DNA of 41,461 nt from an uncultured Phycisphaerales bacterium (GCA_937871915.1 CALMPG010000066.1:1-41461), one strand, 5' to 3'; shown: positions 26,560 to 36,400, numbered from the stretch's first letter. The notes: a model not told the origin generated them from the letters alone. Numbers and translations: made by a program.

Positions 26560-28683
26560 ATGGCCACCGACCTCAGTTACATCCGCAACTTCGGCATCTG
26601 CGCCCACATCGACGCCGGCAAGACCACCGTCTCCGAGCGCATCCTGTACTACACCGGCAAGAACTACAAGATCGGCGAGGTCCACGAGGGCACCGCGACC
26701 ATGGACTTTCTCCAGGAAGAGCAGGAGCGCGGCATCACCATCCAGTCGGCCGCCACGACCTGCCCCTGGATCAAGGACGACAAGGAATACAAGCTCAACC
26801 TGATCGACACCCCCGGCCACGTGGACTTCACCATCGAGGTCGAGCGCTCGCTCCGCGTGCTCGACGGGGCCTGCGCCGTGTTCGACGGCAAGGAAGGCGT
26901 CGAGGCCCAGTCCGAGACCGTCTGGCGTCAGGCCGACCGGTACAAGGTGCCGCGCCTGTGCTTCATCAACAAGATGGACAAGATCGGCGCGTCCTTCGAG
27001 TTCTCCTACGCCACGATCAAGAGCCGCCTTGGCGCCAACGGCGTGCCCATCCAGGTGCCCATCGGCCTCGGCCACGAGCACAAGGGCATCGTCGATCTCA
27101 TGACGATGCGGGCCTACTTCTTCGAGGGCGAGAAGGGCGAGAAGGTCATCGAGAAGGACGTCCCGGACGACATGCTCGAGGACGTCAAGAAGTGGCGCCA
27201 CATCATGGTCGAGAAGATCGCCGAGCTCGACGACGCCCTGATGGACAAGTACCTCACCGACCCGGACTCCCTCCAGGTCCCCGAGATGAAGAAGGCCCTC
27301 CGTGGCGGCACCATCTCCCGCAAGTGCTACCCGGTGCTCTGCGGCGCGGCCCTGCGCAACATCGGCATCCAGCGCCTCCTCGACTGCGTGGTGGACTACC
27401 TCCCCTCCCCCAACGAGAAGCCCGACGTCGAGGGCACCGACCCGCGGGACAAGGACGTCAAGATGTCCCGCCCGCACGACGAGAACGCCCCGTTCTCCGC
27501 GCTGGTGTTCAAGGTCGTCTCCGACCAGCACGGCGACCTGACCTACATGCGCGTCTACTCCGGCAAGCTCAGGAAGGGCGACCGCATCGTCAATCCCGGC
27601 AACTCCAAGCGGGAGATCGCCTCCCGCATCTTCGAGATGCACGCGCAGAACCGCATCCCCCTCGAGGAGGTCACCGCGGGCAACATCGTGGCCGTCGTCG
27701 GCATCAAGGACTCGTACACGGGCGACACCCTCTGCGACACCGAGCAGCCCATCATGCTCGAGCGCATGTTCTTCCCCGAGCCCGTCATCGCCATGTCCAT
27801 CGAGCCCAAGACCCAGGACGACAAGCGCAAGCTCTCCGAGGCCCTCGGCGTCATCCGGCGCGAGGACCCGTCCTTCCGCTCCAAGTTCGACGAGGAGACC
27901 GGCGAGACCATCATCTCCGGCATGGGAGAGCTCCACCTCGAGATCATCAAGAACAAGCTCGTCCGCGACATGAAGATCAACGTCAACGTCGGCAAGCCCA
28001 AGGTCTCCTACCGGGAGACCATCACCAAGAAGGTCGAGGACGTCCGCGGCCTGTTCAAGAAGCAGACCGGCGGACGCGGCCAGTTCGGCGACGCCGTCAT
28101 CACCCTCGAGCCCTTCACCGCCGCCCAGGCCGAGGCCGAGGAGCTCGACTTCGAGGACCAGCTCGCCTTCGAGAACGGCATCGTCGGCGGCGTGGTCCCC
28201 AAGGAGTTCATCCCGTCGATCGAGTACGGCGTCCGCCAGGCCGCCAAGACCGGCGTGTACGCGGGCTTCCCCCTCATCAACACCAAGGTCACGCTGACCT
28301 ACGGCTCCTACCACGCCGTCGACTCCTCGCAGATCGCCTTCGAGCAGGCGGGCCGCATCGCCCTGCAGGAGGCCGTCAACCGCGCCGGCCCCACGCTCCT
28401 CGAGCCCATCATGAAGGTCGTCGTCACCGTCCCCAACGACTACGTCGGCAACGTCACCGGCGATATCTCCTCCCGGCGCGGCATGATCATCGACACCGAG
28501 GACCGCGACCCGGTCAAGATGATCACCTGCGAGGTCCCCCTCTCCGAAATGTTCGGCTACACCACCTCGCTGCGGGGCATGTCGCAGGGCCGTGCGTCCA
28601 ACACCATGGAGTTCCTCGAGTACCGGCCGATGCCCCAGAACCTCGTCAAGGCCATCAAGGAAGGCGACGCCACGAAGAAGTAA
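26560..28683 (+). CDS. fusA: Elongation factor G
   Basis: A 707-residue translational GTPase that drives ribosomal translocation. G1 is AHIDAGKTT (15-23), switch II is DTPGH (83-87) and G4 is NKMD (137-140). [15 protein letters not shown] is switch I with the conserved RGIT. Domains II to V follow, including [18 protein letters not shown] (domain III), [10 protein letters not shown] (domain IV start) and SSRRGMI. The [13 protein letters not shown] and GITIQSAAT wording is closer to mitochondrial EF-G1 than to E. coli EF-G, so it may be the translocase-type 'spdEFG1' reported from planctomycetes and relatives (inference). It has its own promoter and terminator and is not adjacent to rpsL-rpsG. 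Confidence 0.96.
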   Translation: MATDLSYIRNFGICAHIDAGKTTVSERILYYTGKNYKIGEVHEGTATMDFLQEEQERGITIQSAATTCPWIKDDKEYKLNLIDTPGHVDFTIEVERSLRVLDGACAVFDGKEGVEAQSETVWRQADRYKVPRLCFINKMDKIGASFEFSYATIKSRLGANGVPIQVPIGLGHEHKGIVDLMTMRAYFFEGEKGEKVIEKDVPDDMLEDVKKWRHIMVEKIAELDDALMDKYLTDPDSLQVPEMKKALRGGTISRKCYPVLCGAALRNIGIQRLLDCVVDYLPSPNEKPDVEGTDPRDKDVKMSRPHDENAPFSALVFKVVSDQHGDLTYMRVYSGKLRKGDRIVNPGNSKREIASRIFEMHAQNRIPLEEVTAGNIVAVVGIKDSYTGDTLCDTEQPIMLERMFFPEPVIAMSIEPKTQDDKRKLSEALGVIRREDPSFRSKFDEETGETIISGMGELHLEIIKNKLVRDMKINVNVGKPKVSYRETITKKVEDVRGLFKKQTGGRGQFGDAVITLEPFTAAQAEAEELDFEDQLAFENGIVGGVVPKEFIPSIEYGVRQAAKTGVYAGFPLINTKVTLTYGSYHAVDSSQIAFEQAGRIALQEAVNRAGPTLLEPIMKVVVTVPNDYVGNVTGDISSRRGMIIDTEDRDPVKMITCEVPLSEMFGYTTSLRGMSQGRASNTMEFLEYRPMPQNLVKAIKEGDATKK

Positions 28684-28712
28684 TGACCCCCCGATTCCAC
28701 GCCGTCCCACGC

Positions 28713-28742
28713 AAGGCCCGGGCGCTCGCCCGGGCTTTCTTC
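28713..28742 (+). terminator. Rho-independent terminator after fusA
   Basis: A perfect 8-bp stem (GCCCGGGC / GCCCGGGC) with a 4-base loop, preceded by AAG and followed by TTTCTTCT. It begins about 30 bases after the fusA stop. Confidence 0.85.
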
Positions 28743-28818
28743 TAGGGCACCCCCTCGCACCGCGGGCGGCCGATAACGATCGATCCCGCGGGATCGGCGG
28801 CCCCCGATATTCCCGGGC

Positions 28819-28847
28819 TTGCTCGAACGGCCCGGGGGCTTTATGCT
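28819..28847 (+). promoter_or_regulatory. Putative sigma-70-type promoter of adk
   Basis: TTGCTC (28819-28824), a 17-base spacer, and TATGCT (28842-28847), about 90 bases before the adk ATG. A promoter here agrees with the strong terminator just upstream. Confidence 0.55.
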
Positions 28848-28937
28848 CCGGCCCTGTGGGACCGACTGGAAGGGTCGATCCGTGTCCCCGTGCTCGCACC
28901 ATGCCGCCCGATTCTCGCGCCCCACCCCCCACCCCGA

Positions 28938-29555
28938 ATGGCCCAACGCTACCAGACCATCCTCCTCTTCGGTGCGCCCGGCGCCGGCAAGGGCACGCAG
29001 GGCAAGATCCTGGGACAAATCCCGGGATTCTTCCACGTCTCCTGCGGTGAGATCTTCCGCTCCATGGACATGAACTCGAAGATCGGCAGGATCTTCCGCG
29101 AGTACTCCTCGCGGGGCGAGCTCGTGCCCAACGACGTCACGGTGCAGATGTGGGCCCAGAACATCCTCGCCCAGACGACGCTCTCGATCTACAAGCCCAA
29201 CGTTGACCTGCTGGTGCTCGACGGCATCCCGCGCAACCCCGCGCAGGCCGTGATCATGAAGAAGCACATCAAGGTGCTCAAGATCATCCACCTCGTCTGC
29301 CCGGACAAGGACAAGATGATCGAGCGTCTGCAGCGCCGGGCCATCAAGGAAAACCGCGCCGACGATGCCAAGGTCGAGGTCATCCAGCGCCGCTGGCAGG
29401 TCTACGAGAAAGAAACCTACCCGGTGCTCGAATGCTACCACAAGAAGATCATCGCCGAGGTGGACGCCATGCGCTCCCCCGCCGGCGTGCTCCAGCAGAT
29501 CCTCACCCAGGTCGTCCCGGTGCAGGAAGAGCACTTCCGCAACCCGGAGGCCTGA
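28938..29555 (+). CDS. adk: Adenylate kinase (short-lid type)
   Basis: A 205-residue nucleoside monophosphate kinase that interconverts ATP plus AMP and two ADP. The P-loop is GAPGAGKGT (12-20), followed by HVSCGEIFR, where the canonical form has ISTGDMLR. The AMP-binding region is LDGIPRNPAQA, where most adenylate kinases have DGFPR; the Ile is unusual. The lid is short, and RRAIKENRADDAKVEVIQRR matches the canonical RxxxEGRxDD segment. The ATG at 28938 fits the family start (MAQRYQTILLFG); the frame is open to 28890. It lies between two terminators with its own promoter, so it is monocistronic. Another NMP kinase specificity cannot be fully excluded. Confidence 0.88.
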   Translation: MAQRYQTILLFGAPGAGKGTQGKILGQIPGFFHVSCGEIFRSMDMNSKIGRIFREYSSRGELVPNDVTVQMWAQNILAQTTLSIYKPNVDLLVLDGIPRNPAQAVIMKKHIKVLKIIHLVCPDKDKMIERLQRRAIKENRADDAKVEVIQRRWQVYEKETYPVLECYHKKIIAEVDAMRSPAGVLQQILTQVVPVQEEHFRNPEA

Positions 29556-29582
29556 GCCCCCGAAACGACGTGAGCCAAGAAA

Positions 29583-29612
29583 AAGACCCCGCGATCGCGG
29601 GGTCTTGTCGTT
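29583..29612. terminator. Bidirectional terminator between adk and the DinB-like gene
   Basis: A perfect 10-bp stem (AAGACCCCGC / GCGGGGTCTT) with loop GATC. It has A-rich flank on the left and T-containing flank on the right, so it can serve adk (plus) and the convergent DinB-like gene (minus). Confidence 0.75.
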
Positions 29613-29635
29613 GCCTGGAGGTCGCGTTGGCTCGA

Positions 29636-30163
29636 TCACATCGCCGATCCGAGCCCCATGCACCGCCGCCACGTGCTCACCTGGCCGAGGTGGCTCATGG
29701 GGTGTCCGGTCACCAGGAAGTTGATCGCCCCGCCCATCGTCGGGGCCAGTTCGGACATCCGGCCGCCCGCGGGATTCGGCCTGGCGAACAGGGCCTCGTC
29801 CACCTCGGGGAGCTTGCCGATCACGTGCTTGTACCCGCTCAGGAAGTGGCTCGTGATCGTCTCCATCGGCGGGTAGATCGTACCGGTGGGGTCGTCCACG
29901 CACTTCGTGCCGTTCTTGAACAGTTCCCCCCATCCCGCCGGCACGGCCGCCGGACCGGCGGGAATCCCCGCCCACTCGCACACGCGGGCGGCGTAGATGG
30001 CCAGGTGCCCGTAGCACCACGCCGGGTGGTTGCAGTCGATGGTCCGCCCGTTCACGACGGGCTTGCGCGCAAACGTCTCTTTCTTGATGTCCTTGAGCAG
30101 CGACTCACCGAACATGACGCTGAAGTTGCCCGCACTGGCGATGGACTTTCCGGTGGTTCCCAT
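29636..30163 (-). CDS. DinB-like (DUF1569/DinB superfamily) protein
   Basis: A 175-residue predicted four-helix-bundle protein related to the one at 18919-19440. Shared motifs are NHPAWCYGHLAIYAA and TGHPMSHLGQVSTWRRCMGL, which carry the probable metal-binding histidines. The ATG at 30163 has an excellent AAAGGAG upstream; the open frame to 30616 overlaps the preceding gene and is not used. It lies 68 bp downstream of the ThiF-like gene on the same strand and may share its transcript. The function is unknown; DinB-fold proteins are often thiol-S-transferases or damage-inducible proteins of unknown activity. Confidence 0.8.
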   Translation of the reverse strand: MGTTGKSIASAGNFSVMFGESLLKDIKKETFARKPVVNGRTIDCNHPAWCYGHLAIYAARVCEWAGIPAGPAAVPAGWGELFKNGTKCVDDPTGTIYPPMETITSHFLSGYKHVIGKLPEVDEALFARPNPAGGRMSELAPTMGGAINFLVTGHPMSHLGQVSTWRRCMGLGSAM

Positions 30164-30231
30164 GATGACTCCTTTGTATTGATGGGTGTCGATATTCTCC
30201 GAGCATCCTACGCCCGCTCCGACCGAGCAGG

Positions 30232-31317
30232 CTACGCCCCGACGTAGCGGGCATACACCGACCGAGCCGCGGCTGGATCGGCGGTGCCCTTTACAATCGC
30301 CCGGCCATCGCGAAACACGGTCAGTTCGAGCGGCTCGGCGCCCACGCGTGCGGTTTCCGAGTGCAGCCTGCCTCGAATGAGATGATCCGTAGTCGTAAAC
30401 GTTCCATGCGCCGCGAGCCTCGCGGCGAGCGCTCGAAGATCGACGGCCGCGCCGGCCTCCGACGGCAACACCTGGATCGAGTTCGTCCCGCACAGCGCGG
30501 CCGTTCCGGAATCGCTCCGGTCGCCTTCGAGAAAGTCGAACCGTCGCATCGCGCAGCACGGGCACGCCGACCGGTCGATCCCGGAGAGGTCGATGCTGTG
30601 CCGCTGGTTGTTCCACAGGTCGAACTGATGCAGCGTAGGTTGCAGCAGGTCATCGCGACCCAGCAGCACCTTGATGGCCTCCGCCGCCTGCGCCGCAGCC
30701 ACCGCGCTCACCATCGGCCCGAGCACCCCCGCGGTATCGCACGTGGGCGTGGACCCGGGTGCGGGCGGTTCGGGAAACACACACCGCAGGCACGGAGTCC
30801 GGCCCGGCAGGATCGTCATGTTCATCCCCGCCGTCCCCACCACGCCGCCATACACCAGCGGCACACCGAGCTTGACACACCCGTCGTTGAGCAGATACCG
30901 GGTCTGGAAGTTGTCGGTCCCATCCACCACCACCCCCGACGATCCAAGCCCGCCGATGAGCCGCTCGACGTTTCGGGCGTTCAGATCGGCGATCACCGGC
31001 TCGATGGCGATGCCCGAGTTCACCGCCCGCAGCCGGCGCGCGGCCGCCGCGGCCTTGGGAACCCCATCCCGGGCGTCCGCCTCGTCGTAGAGAATCTGCC
31101 GCTGGAGGTTGGTGGTCTCGACGATGTCGCGGTCCACAAGAAACAACCGACCCACCCCCGCCCGGGCCAGCGCATCGGCCGACACACACCCGAGCGCCCC
31201 ACACCCGACGATCAGCACGCTCGATCCGAGCAGGCGGCGCTGCCCCGCCTCGCCAAAGCCCGGGAGCAGCATCTGGCGGTGATATCGGGCAAGTGCGGGA
31301 TCGGTCGGCGCGGCCAT
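30232..31317 (-). CDS. ThiF/MoeB/HesA family adenylyltransferase (E1-like)
   Basis: A 361-residue E1-like enzyme that adenylates the C-terminal Gly of a ubiquitin-like sulfur carrier (ThiS, MoaD or similar). Motifs: the N-terminal RYHRQMLLPGFGEAGQRRL; nucleotide-binding VLIVGCGALG (35-43); VDRDIVETTNLQRQ; DGTDNFQTRYLLND; zinc cysteines CLRC (176-179) and CPCC (252-255); and Cys193 in CDTAGVLGP where MoeB/ThiF have their reactive Cys. The C-terminal ~95 residues are not rhodanese; they look like a short alpha/beta domain (LELTVFRDGRAIVKG resembles the end of E1-associated domains). The ATG at 31317 has TATCCT five bases upstream. No sulfur-carrier gene is adjacent. Confidence 0.9.
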   Translation of the reverse strand: MAAPTDPALARYHRQMLLPGFGEAGQRRLLGSSVLIVGCGALGCVSADALARAGVGRLFLVDRDIVETTNLQRQILYDEADARDGVPKAAAAARRLRAVNSGIAIEPVIADLNARNVERLIGGLGSSGVVVDGTDNFQTRYLLNDGCVKLGVPLVYGGVVGTAGMNMTILPGRTPCLRCVFPEPPAPGSTPTCDTAGVLGPMVSAVAAAQAAEAIKVLLGRDDLLQPTLHQFDLWNNQRHSIDLSGIDRSACPCCAMRRFDFLEGDRSDSGTAALCGTNSIQVLPSEAGAAVDLRALAARLAAHGTFTTTDHLIRGRLHSETARVGAEPLELTVFRDGRAIVKGTADPAAARSVYARYVGA

Positions 31318-31322
31318 GCCTG

Positions 31323-31328
31323 AGGATA
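31323..31328 (-). promoter_or_regulatory. Putative -10 element (TATCCT) for a leaderless mRNA
   Basis: On the minus strand TATCCT ends five bases before the ATG at 31317. It lies just past the rpsG terminator, where a new promoter would be expected. Confidence 0.4.
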
Positions 31329-31336
31329 GGAACGCC

Positions 31337-31366
31337 AACAAAAAAACCCGGGCACGGGCCCGGGTT
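31337..31366 (-). terminator. Rho-independent terminator of rpsL-rpsG
   Basis: Read on the minus strand: a 9-bp stem (AACCCGGGC / GCCCGGGTT) with a 4-base loop, then a run of T (complement of the A run at 31339-31346). It starts 45 bases after the rpsG stop. Confidence 0.88.
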
Positions 31367-31410
31367 CTCGAACGACAGTCATACTCGGCTTCAGGCGCCG
31401 AGCGTCAGAC

Positions 31411-31905
<495 letters not shown>

Positions 31906-32023
31906 AGCGAAACTCCTTTGGCTCATCTGTCGCCGAGGCGACTGTTTGTTCACCGTCGAGGCCTGGCGGGCCCGCGACGATTACTTGCCCGTGATGTGGA
32001 ACACACCCCAGCGACGCCGGGGA

Positions 32024-32398
32024 TTACTTCTTGGACATCTTCGCGCCGTACTTCGACCGGCCCTGCTTGCGCTTCTCGACGCCGAGGCAGTCGAGCGAGC
32101 CGCGGACGATGTGGTAGCGCACACCGGGAAGGTCACGCACGCGCCCGCCGCGGACGAGGACGATCGAGTGCTCCTGCAGGTTGTGCCCCTCGCCGCCGAT
32201 GTAGGCGGTGACTTCCTTGCCGTTGGAGAGGCGGACGCGGGCCACCTTGCGGAGGGCCGAGTTGGGCTTCTTCGGCGTGACGGTCTTGACGATGAGGCAC
32301 ACGCCGCGCCGCTGCGGGGAGAGGCTCAGATCGCGCACGCGCGAGCGGTTCTCGATTTTCAGGCGGGGCTTGCGGACGAGCTGGTTGATCGTGGGCAT
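32024..32398 (-). CDS. rpsL: 30S ribosomal protein S12
   Basis: A 124-residue S12, part of the decoding centre. It starts [12 protein letters not shown] and has the universally conserved [17 protein letters not shown] (Lys43 intact), [21 protein letters not shown] and C-terminal [15 protein letters not shown]. Position 88 is Arg (codon CGT at 32138-32136) instead of the usual Lys, in [13 protein letters not shown]. In other bacteria a K88R change gives streptomycin resistance. The ATG at 32398 is the family start, with no clear Shine-Dalgarno. A promoter lies 53-80 bases upstream and rpsG follows. Confidence 0.98.
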   Translation of the reverse strand: MPTINQLVRKPRLKIENRSRVRDLSLSPQRRGVCLIVKTVTPKKPNSALRKVARVRLSNGKEVTAYIGGEGHNLQEHSIVLVRGGRVRDLPGVRYHIVRGSLDCLGVEKRKQGRSKYGAKMSKK

Positions 32399-32410
32399 GT
32401 GTGTCGCGTG

Positions 32411-32440
32411 GGTCAGGAAACCGGGGAATCCGTCAGGAAA
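32411..32440. repeat. Direct repeat in the rpsL leader
   Basis: GTCAGGAAA occurs twice exactly 20 bases apart (32412-32420 and 32432-32440), inside the predicted rpsL 5' leader. It could be a protein- or RNA-based control site, or chance. Confidence 0.3.
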
Positions 32441-32450
32441 TAGGGAGGGA

Positions 32451-32478
32451 AGGATAGCGTCCCGGAGGCGATTGGCAA
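32451..32478 (-). promoter_or_regulatory. Putative sigma-70-type promoter of rpsL-rpsG
   Basis: On the minus strand: TTGCCA (32478-32473), a 16-base spacer, and TATCCT (32456-32451). It would start a leader of about 45 bases before the rpsL ATG. Confidence 0.55.
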
Positions 32479-32539
32479 GCGCCCGCTTCGGGCATGTTTG
32501 GGGGCTGTTTTTCGGTCCCGACGGCGGGGAAACCGCCAT

Positions 32540-33223
32540 TCAGCATCCGGCGAACCACGCGTTCAGAAAGGCAAAGATGTCATCGACCGCCAGACCACCG
32601 CCGTTGAAGTCCGCCAGCGGGCTGCCCGCGAACCACCCGTTGAGGAAAGCAAAGATGTCCGCGACCTCCAACGTCCCGTTCCCGTTGTAGTCCGCCGCGC
32701 AGGTGCCCACGTACACGTTGGCATCGTCCAGATTGATCCAGCCGATGTTCTCCCCCCAAGCATAGCCGCGGACGCGATGGGCCGCGTTGTCGATGCGGGC
32801 GGGCTGGACCGGCGTGGCCAGCGCCCCGCCGGCGAAGTTGATCCACCCCACGTTCTCGCCCCAGGCGTACCCGGACAGGTGGCCCGTGGAGAGGTCCCGG
32901 TTCACGCCAAAGTCGGGCGTTCCGACCACCGGACCGCCCGTCGGGTTGGCGTAGGAAACGCCGTTGTCCGGCGCACCGTCCCCGAAGTTGATCCACCCGA
33001 TGTTCTCGCCCCAGGCGAAGCCCTGAAGGTACGTGGCGTTGATCCGAACGCCCTGAGCGGCGCTCGGGCTCCCGGCGTCGCGGCAGTTGATGAACCCGAC
33101 GTTCTCGCCCCACGCGTATTTGTGTGCGGGGGCGATGTTCGACGACTGGGCGAATGCGCTCGGAGCCGCGGCCGACATCGCCACGGCGCACACGAATGAG
33201 GCGGTTGCGTTTCGGACGTTCAT
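32540..33223 (-). CDS. Secreted WGEN-repeat protein with C-terminal GC-type dockerin domain
   Basis: A 227-residue exported protein. The signal peptide ends PSAFA (residue 25). Residues 36-165 contain four copies of a [YF]AWGEN[VI]G[WF]IN motif (starting near 36, 69, 119 and 154) separated by 33-50 residues of variable sequence. The C-terminal 53 residues run from Cys175 to Cys227 and carry two EF-hand-like calcium loops (DYNGNGTLEVAD and DFNGGGLAVDD), each followed by IFAFLNxWFAG. This is the GC-type dockerin tail seen in many Phycisphaerales exported proteins. GAGGAG precedes the ATG at 33223; the frame is open to 33352. The second loop lacks the usual Asp (GGG for GDG). The role is unknown; surface or extracellular location is inferred. 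Confidence 0.87.
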   Translation of the reverse strand: MNVRNATASFVCAVAMSAAAPSAFAQSSNIAPAHKYAWGENVGFINCRDAGSPSAAQGVRINATYLQGFAWGENIGWINFGDGAPDNGVSYANPTGGPVVGTPDFGVNRDLSTGHLSGYAWGENVGWINFAGGALATPVQPARIDNAAHRVRGYAWGENIGWINLDDANVYVGTCAADYNGNGTLEVADIFAFLNGWFAGSPLADFNGGGLAVDDIFAFLNAWFAGC

Positions 33224-33388
33224 GCTGCGCTCCTCGTTCGATCGGACACCGCCAGGCGAACCTGCCCTGAGTCTACATCGGGGACGCAACCCGGCCCAGA
33301 CGAAATGGGGTAGCAAAGGCCTTTCCCGTTGACCTCCAAGCCACCCTCTCAAAGCCCGAATCTGTCCGCCGCCATCGCCGGGACCGAA

Positions 33389-33394
33389 TACACT
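33389..33394 (+). promoter_or_regulatory. Putative -10 element (TACACT) close to putA start
   Basis: TACACT ends eight bases before the ATG at 33403, with no Shine-Dalgarno. The mRNA would be leaderless or nearly so. Confidence 0.35.
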
Positions 33395-33402
33395 GGACGA
33401 TC

Positions 33403-36400
33403 ATGGCGATTTTCTCTCGCAAGCCCAAGACGCCCCCCGCCTCGAAGGTCTTGACGCCATCCGGTTCCCCGAACGGACACGCTCCCGCGTCCCCCCCCAG
33501 CGCATCGGAGTCGCGCGTCCACGAGATCGGCCGCGACATGCTCGCCCGCGCCCGCGGCCACTCCTCCGGCCTGCTCAGCGCCAAGTTCTACAGCGACAAG
33601 CTCATGGAATGGTCCATGAAGGACCAGGCCTTCAAGGTCCAGCTCTTCCGCTTCGTCGATGCCTTCCCGATGCTCCGCACCACGGAGGACATCTACGACC
33701 ATCTCACCGACTATCTCTCCCAGCCCGGCGTCAAGGTTCCCGCCGCGATCGAGATGGGCCTGAAGGCGGGCGGCATCGCCAAGGGCCTCGCTACCAAGAC
33801 CATCACCTCGCAGATCGAATCGATGGCGGCCAAGTTCATCGTCGGGCGCGACGCGGCCAGCGCGATGGGCAACCTCGCCGACCTCTGGACCAACGGCATC
33901 GCCTTCAGCGTGGACCTCCTCGGCGAGGCCTGCGTCAGCGACGCCGAGGCCGCGGCCTATCAGGCCAAGTACCTCGACCTCGTCAACAACCTGCCCGAGC
34001 GGGTCGCCTCGTGGAAGCCCAACCCGCGCCTCGAATCCGACCACCTCGGCCCCATCCCGCGGACCAACGTCTCCATCAAGATCAGTTCGCTCTCGGCCCG
34101 CGTGGACCCGATCGACACCGAGGGCTCGATCAAGGAACTCATGCGGCGGATCGTGCCGATCCTCGAAGCCGCGAAGGCCAAGGGCGTCTTCGTCAACTTC
34201 GACATGGAGCAGTTCTCGCTCAAGGACCTCACGCTCGAACTCTTCATGCGCTGCTGCGAAACGGTGGACTTTGAGGCGGGCCTGGCCATGCAGGCGTACC
34301 TGCGCTCGGGCGAGGACGACGCCCGCCGCATCTGCGGGTGGGCGAAGAAGACCGGGCGCACCGTCACCGTGCGCCTCGTCAAGGGCGCGTACTGGGACTA
34401 CCAGGTCATCCACGCCGAGCAGATGGGCTGGCCCTGCCCGGTCTGGCCCACCAAGCGCGAGACCGACGCCTGCTTCGAGCGCATGACCGAGATCTTCCTC
34501 GACGCCACCCCCCTCCCCCGCGCCAGCGGGGGAGGTGATTCGAGCGCAGCGAGAATCGGAGGGGGCACGGGCACGCGCGGCGGTGTGAAACTCGCCCTCG
34601 GCTCCCACAACGTCCGCTCCATCGCCGCCGCGCTGGCAGGCCTCGAACGCCGAGGACTCCCCCACTCCTCCCTCGAACTCCAGATGCTCCACGGCATGGC
34701 CGACCAGTTGAAGCATGCCGCGGCGGACATGGGCCTGCGCATCCGCGAGTACGTCCCCGTCGGCGACATGATCCCAGGGATGGCCTACCTCGTGCGCCGC
34801 CTGCTGGAAAACACCTCCAACGAATCATGGCTGAAGGCGGGCTTCCTCGACAACGCCGACCCCGACCGGCTTCTCGCCTCGCCCCACGGCGTCGAGGGCA
34901 AGCCCGGCGAGGGCATCAGCCTCGAACTCGGCGGCCGCTCCACCGGCCTCGACCCGACCAAGCACAAGCTCTCCGCCGCGCATCCCGCCGTCGGCGACGG
35001 CAAGCCGTTCTTCAACGATTCGTTCCGTGACTTCTCCATCTCCGGCGTCCGTGCCGCCTTCGCAAAGGCTGTCGCCGCGGCGACCGTGCCGAAGGCCGCC
35101 AACGACCGCACGCCCGAGCACGGCGCGGCCATGGTCGCAAAGGCCGAATCGCTCTTCGGCGCCTGGCGCGACGCCGACCCCGCCGTCCGTTCCAAGGTGC
35201 TCACCGACGCCGCCGCGATGATGCGGGCCCGGCGCGATGAACTCTCGGGCATCATGATCAAGGAGGCCGGCAAAACCTGGCGTGAGGCCGACGCCGACAC
35301 CTGCGAGGCCATCGACTTCTGCGAGTACTACTCGCGCCAGTCCCTCGCCCTGTTCCATCGCACCCGAGTCGGCGCGTTCATCGGCGAACTCGACGAGGTC
35401 TGGTACCAGCCGCGCGGCCCGGCGGTCGTCATCTCTCCGTGGAACTTCCCGCTCGCCATCTGCTGCGGCATGACCACCGCCGCGCTCGTCACCGGCAACC
35501 CCGTCATCGTCAAGCCCGCCGAGCAGACCCCGGGCATCGCCAAGGCCATGTGCGACATCATGTGGACCGCGCTGGAAAAAAACGGCCAGCCCCGCGATCT
35601 CGTGCAGTTCTGCCCCGCCCCCGGCGAAACCACCGGCGCGGCCCTCGTCCGCGAACCCCGCGTCGCCGTCATCGCCTTTACCGGCTCCAGAGACGTCGGC
35701 CTCGACATTCTCCACGCTGCGTCTCCCGCTTCCCCCTTCTCCTCCGCGCCCTCCGCGCCTCCGCGAGACACATCTTCCGCCCACGTCAAGAAGGTCATCG
35801 CCGAGATGGGCGGCAAGAACGCCCTCATCATCGACACCAGCGCCGACCTCGACGAGGCCGTCCTCGCCATCCGACACTCCGCCTTCGGTTTCCAGGGCCA
35901 GAAATGCTCGGCCCTCTCGCGGCTGATCGTCGTGGACTCGCAAGGAGAGAAGGGCCCGGCCATTCGTCACGTCATCGAGCGCGTCGTCGAGGCCACGCGG
36001 GCCCTCGTCATCGGCGATCCGGCCAACCCCGGCACGGACGTCGGCCCAGTCATCGACGCCGAGGCCCAGGCCAAGATCAAGTCCTTCATCCAGAAGGCCA
36101 AGGACGAAGGGTGCATGCCGGAACTCGAACTCGATGTTCCGGCTTACCTGCTCACCTCTCCGCCCGCTCACCTCCTCGGCCGCGCCTTCGTCGGCCCGAC
36201 GATTTTCTCCGGCGTCAAGCCCACGCACACCATCGCCCGCGAGGAGATCTTCGGCCCGGTCCTCGCGATCATGCACGCCCCCACGTTCGAGGACGCCCTC
36301 AAGATCGCCAACGACTCACCGTACAAACTCACCGGCGGCGTCTTCAGCCGCCGACCCTCGCACCTGGAAATGGCCAAGCGGTCCTTCCGCGTCGGCAACC

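Noticed and set aside
26242..28932. An 896-codon minus-strand open frame
   Set aside because: It is antisense to fusA, whose codon bias (third-position C/G) leaves the complementary frame open.
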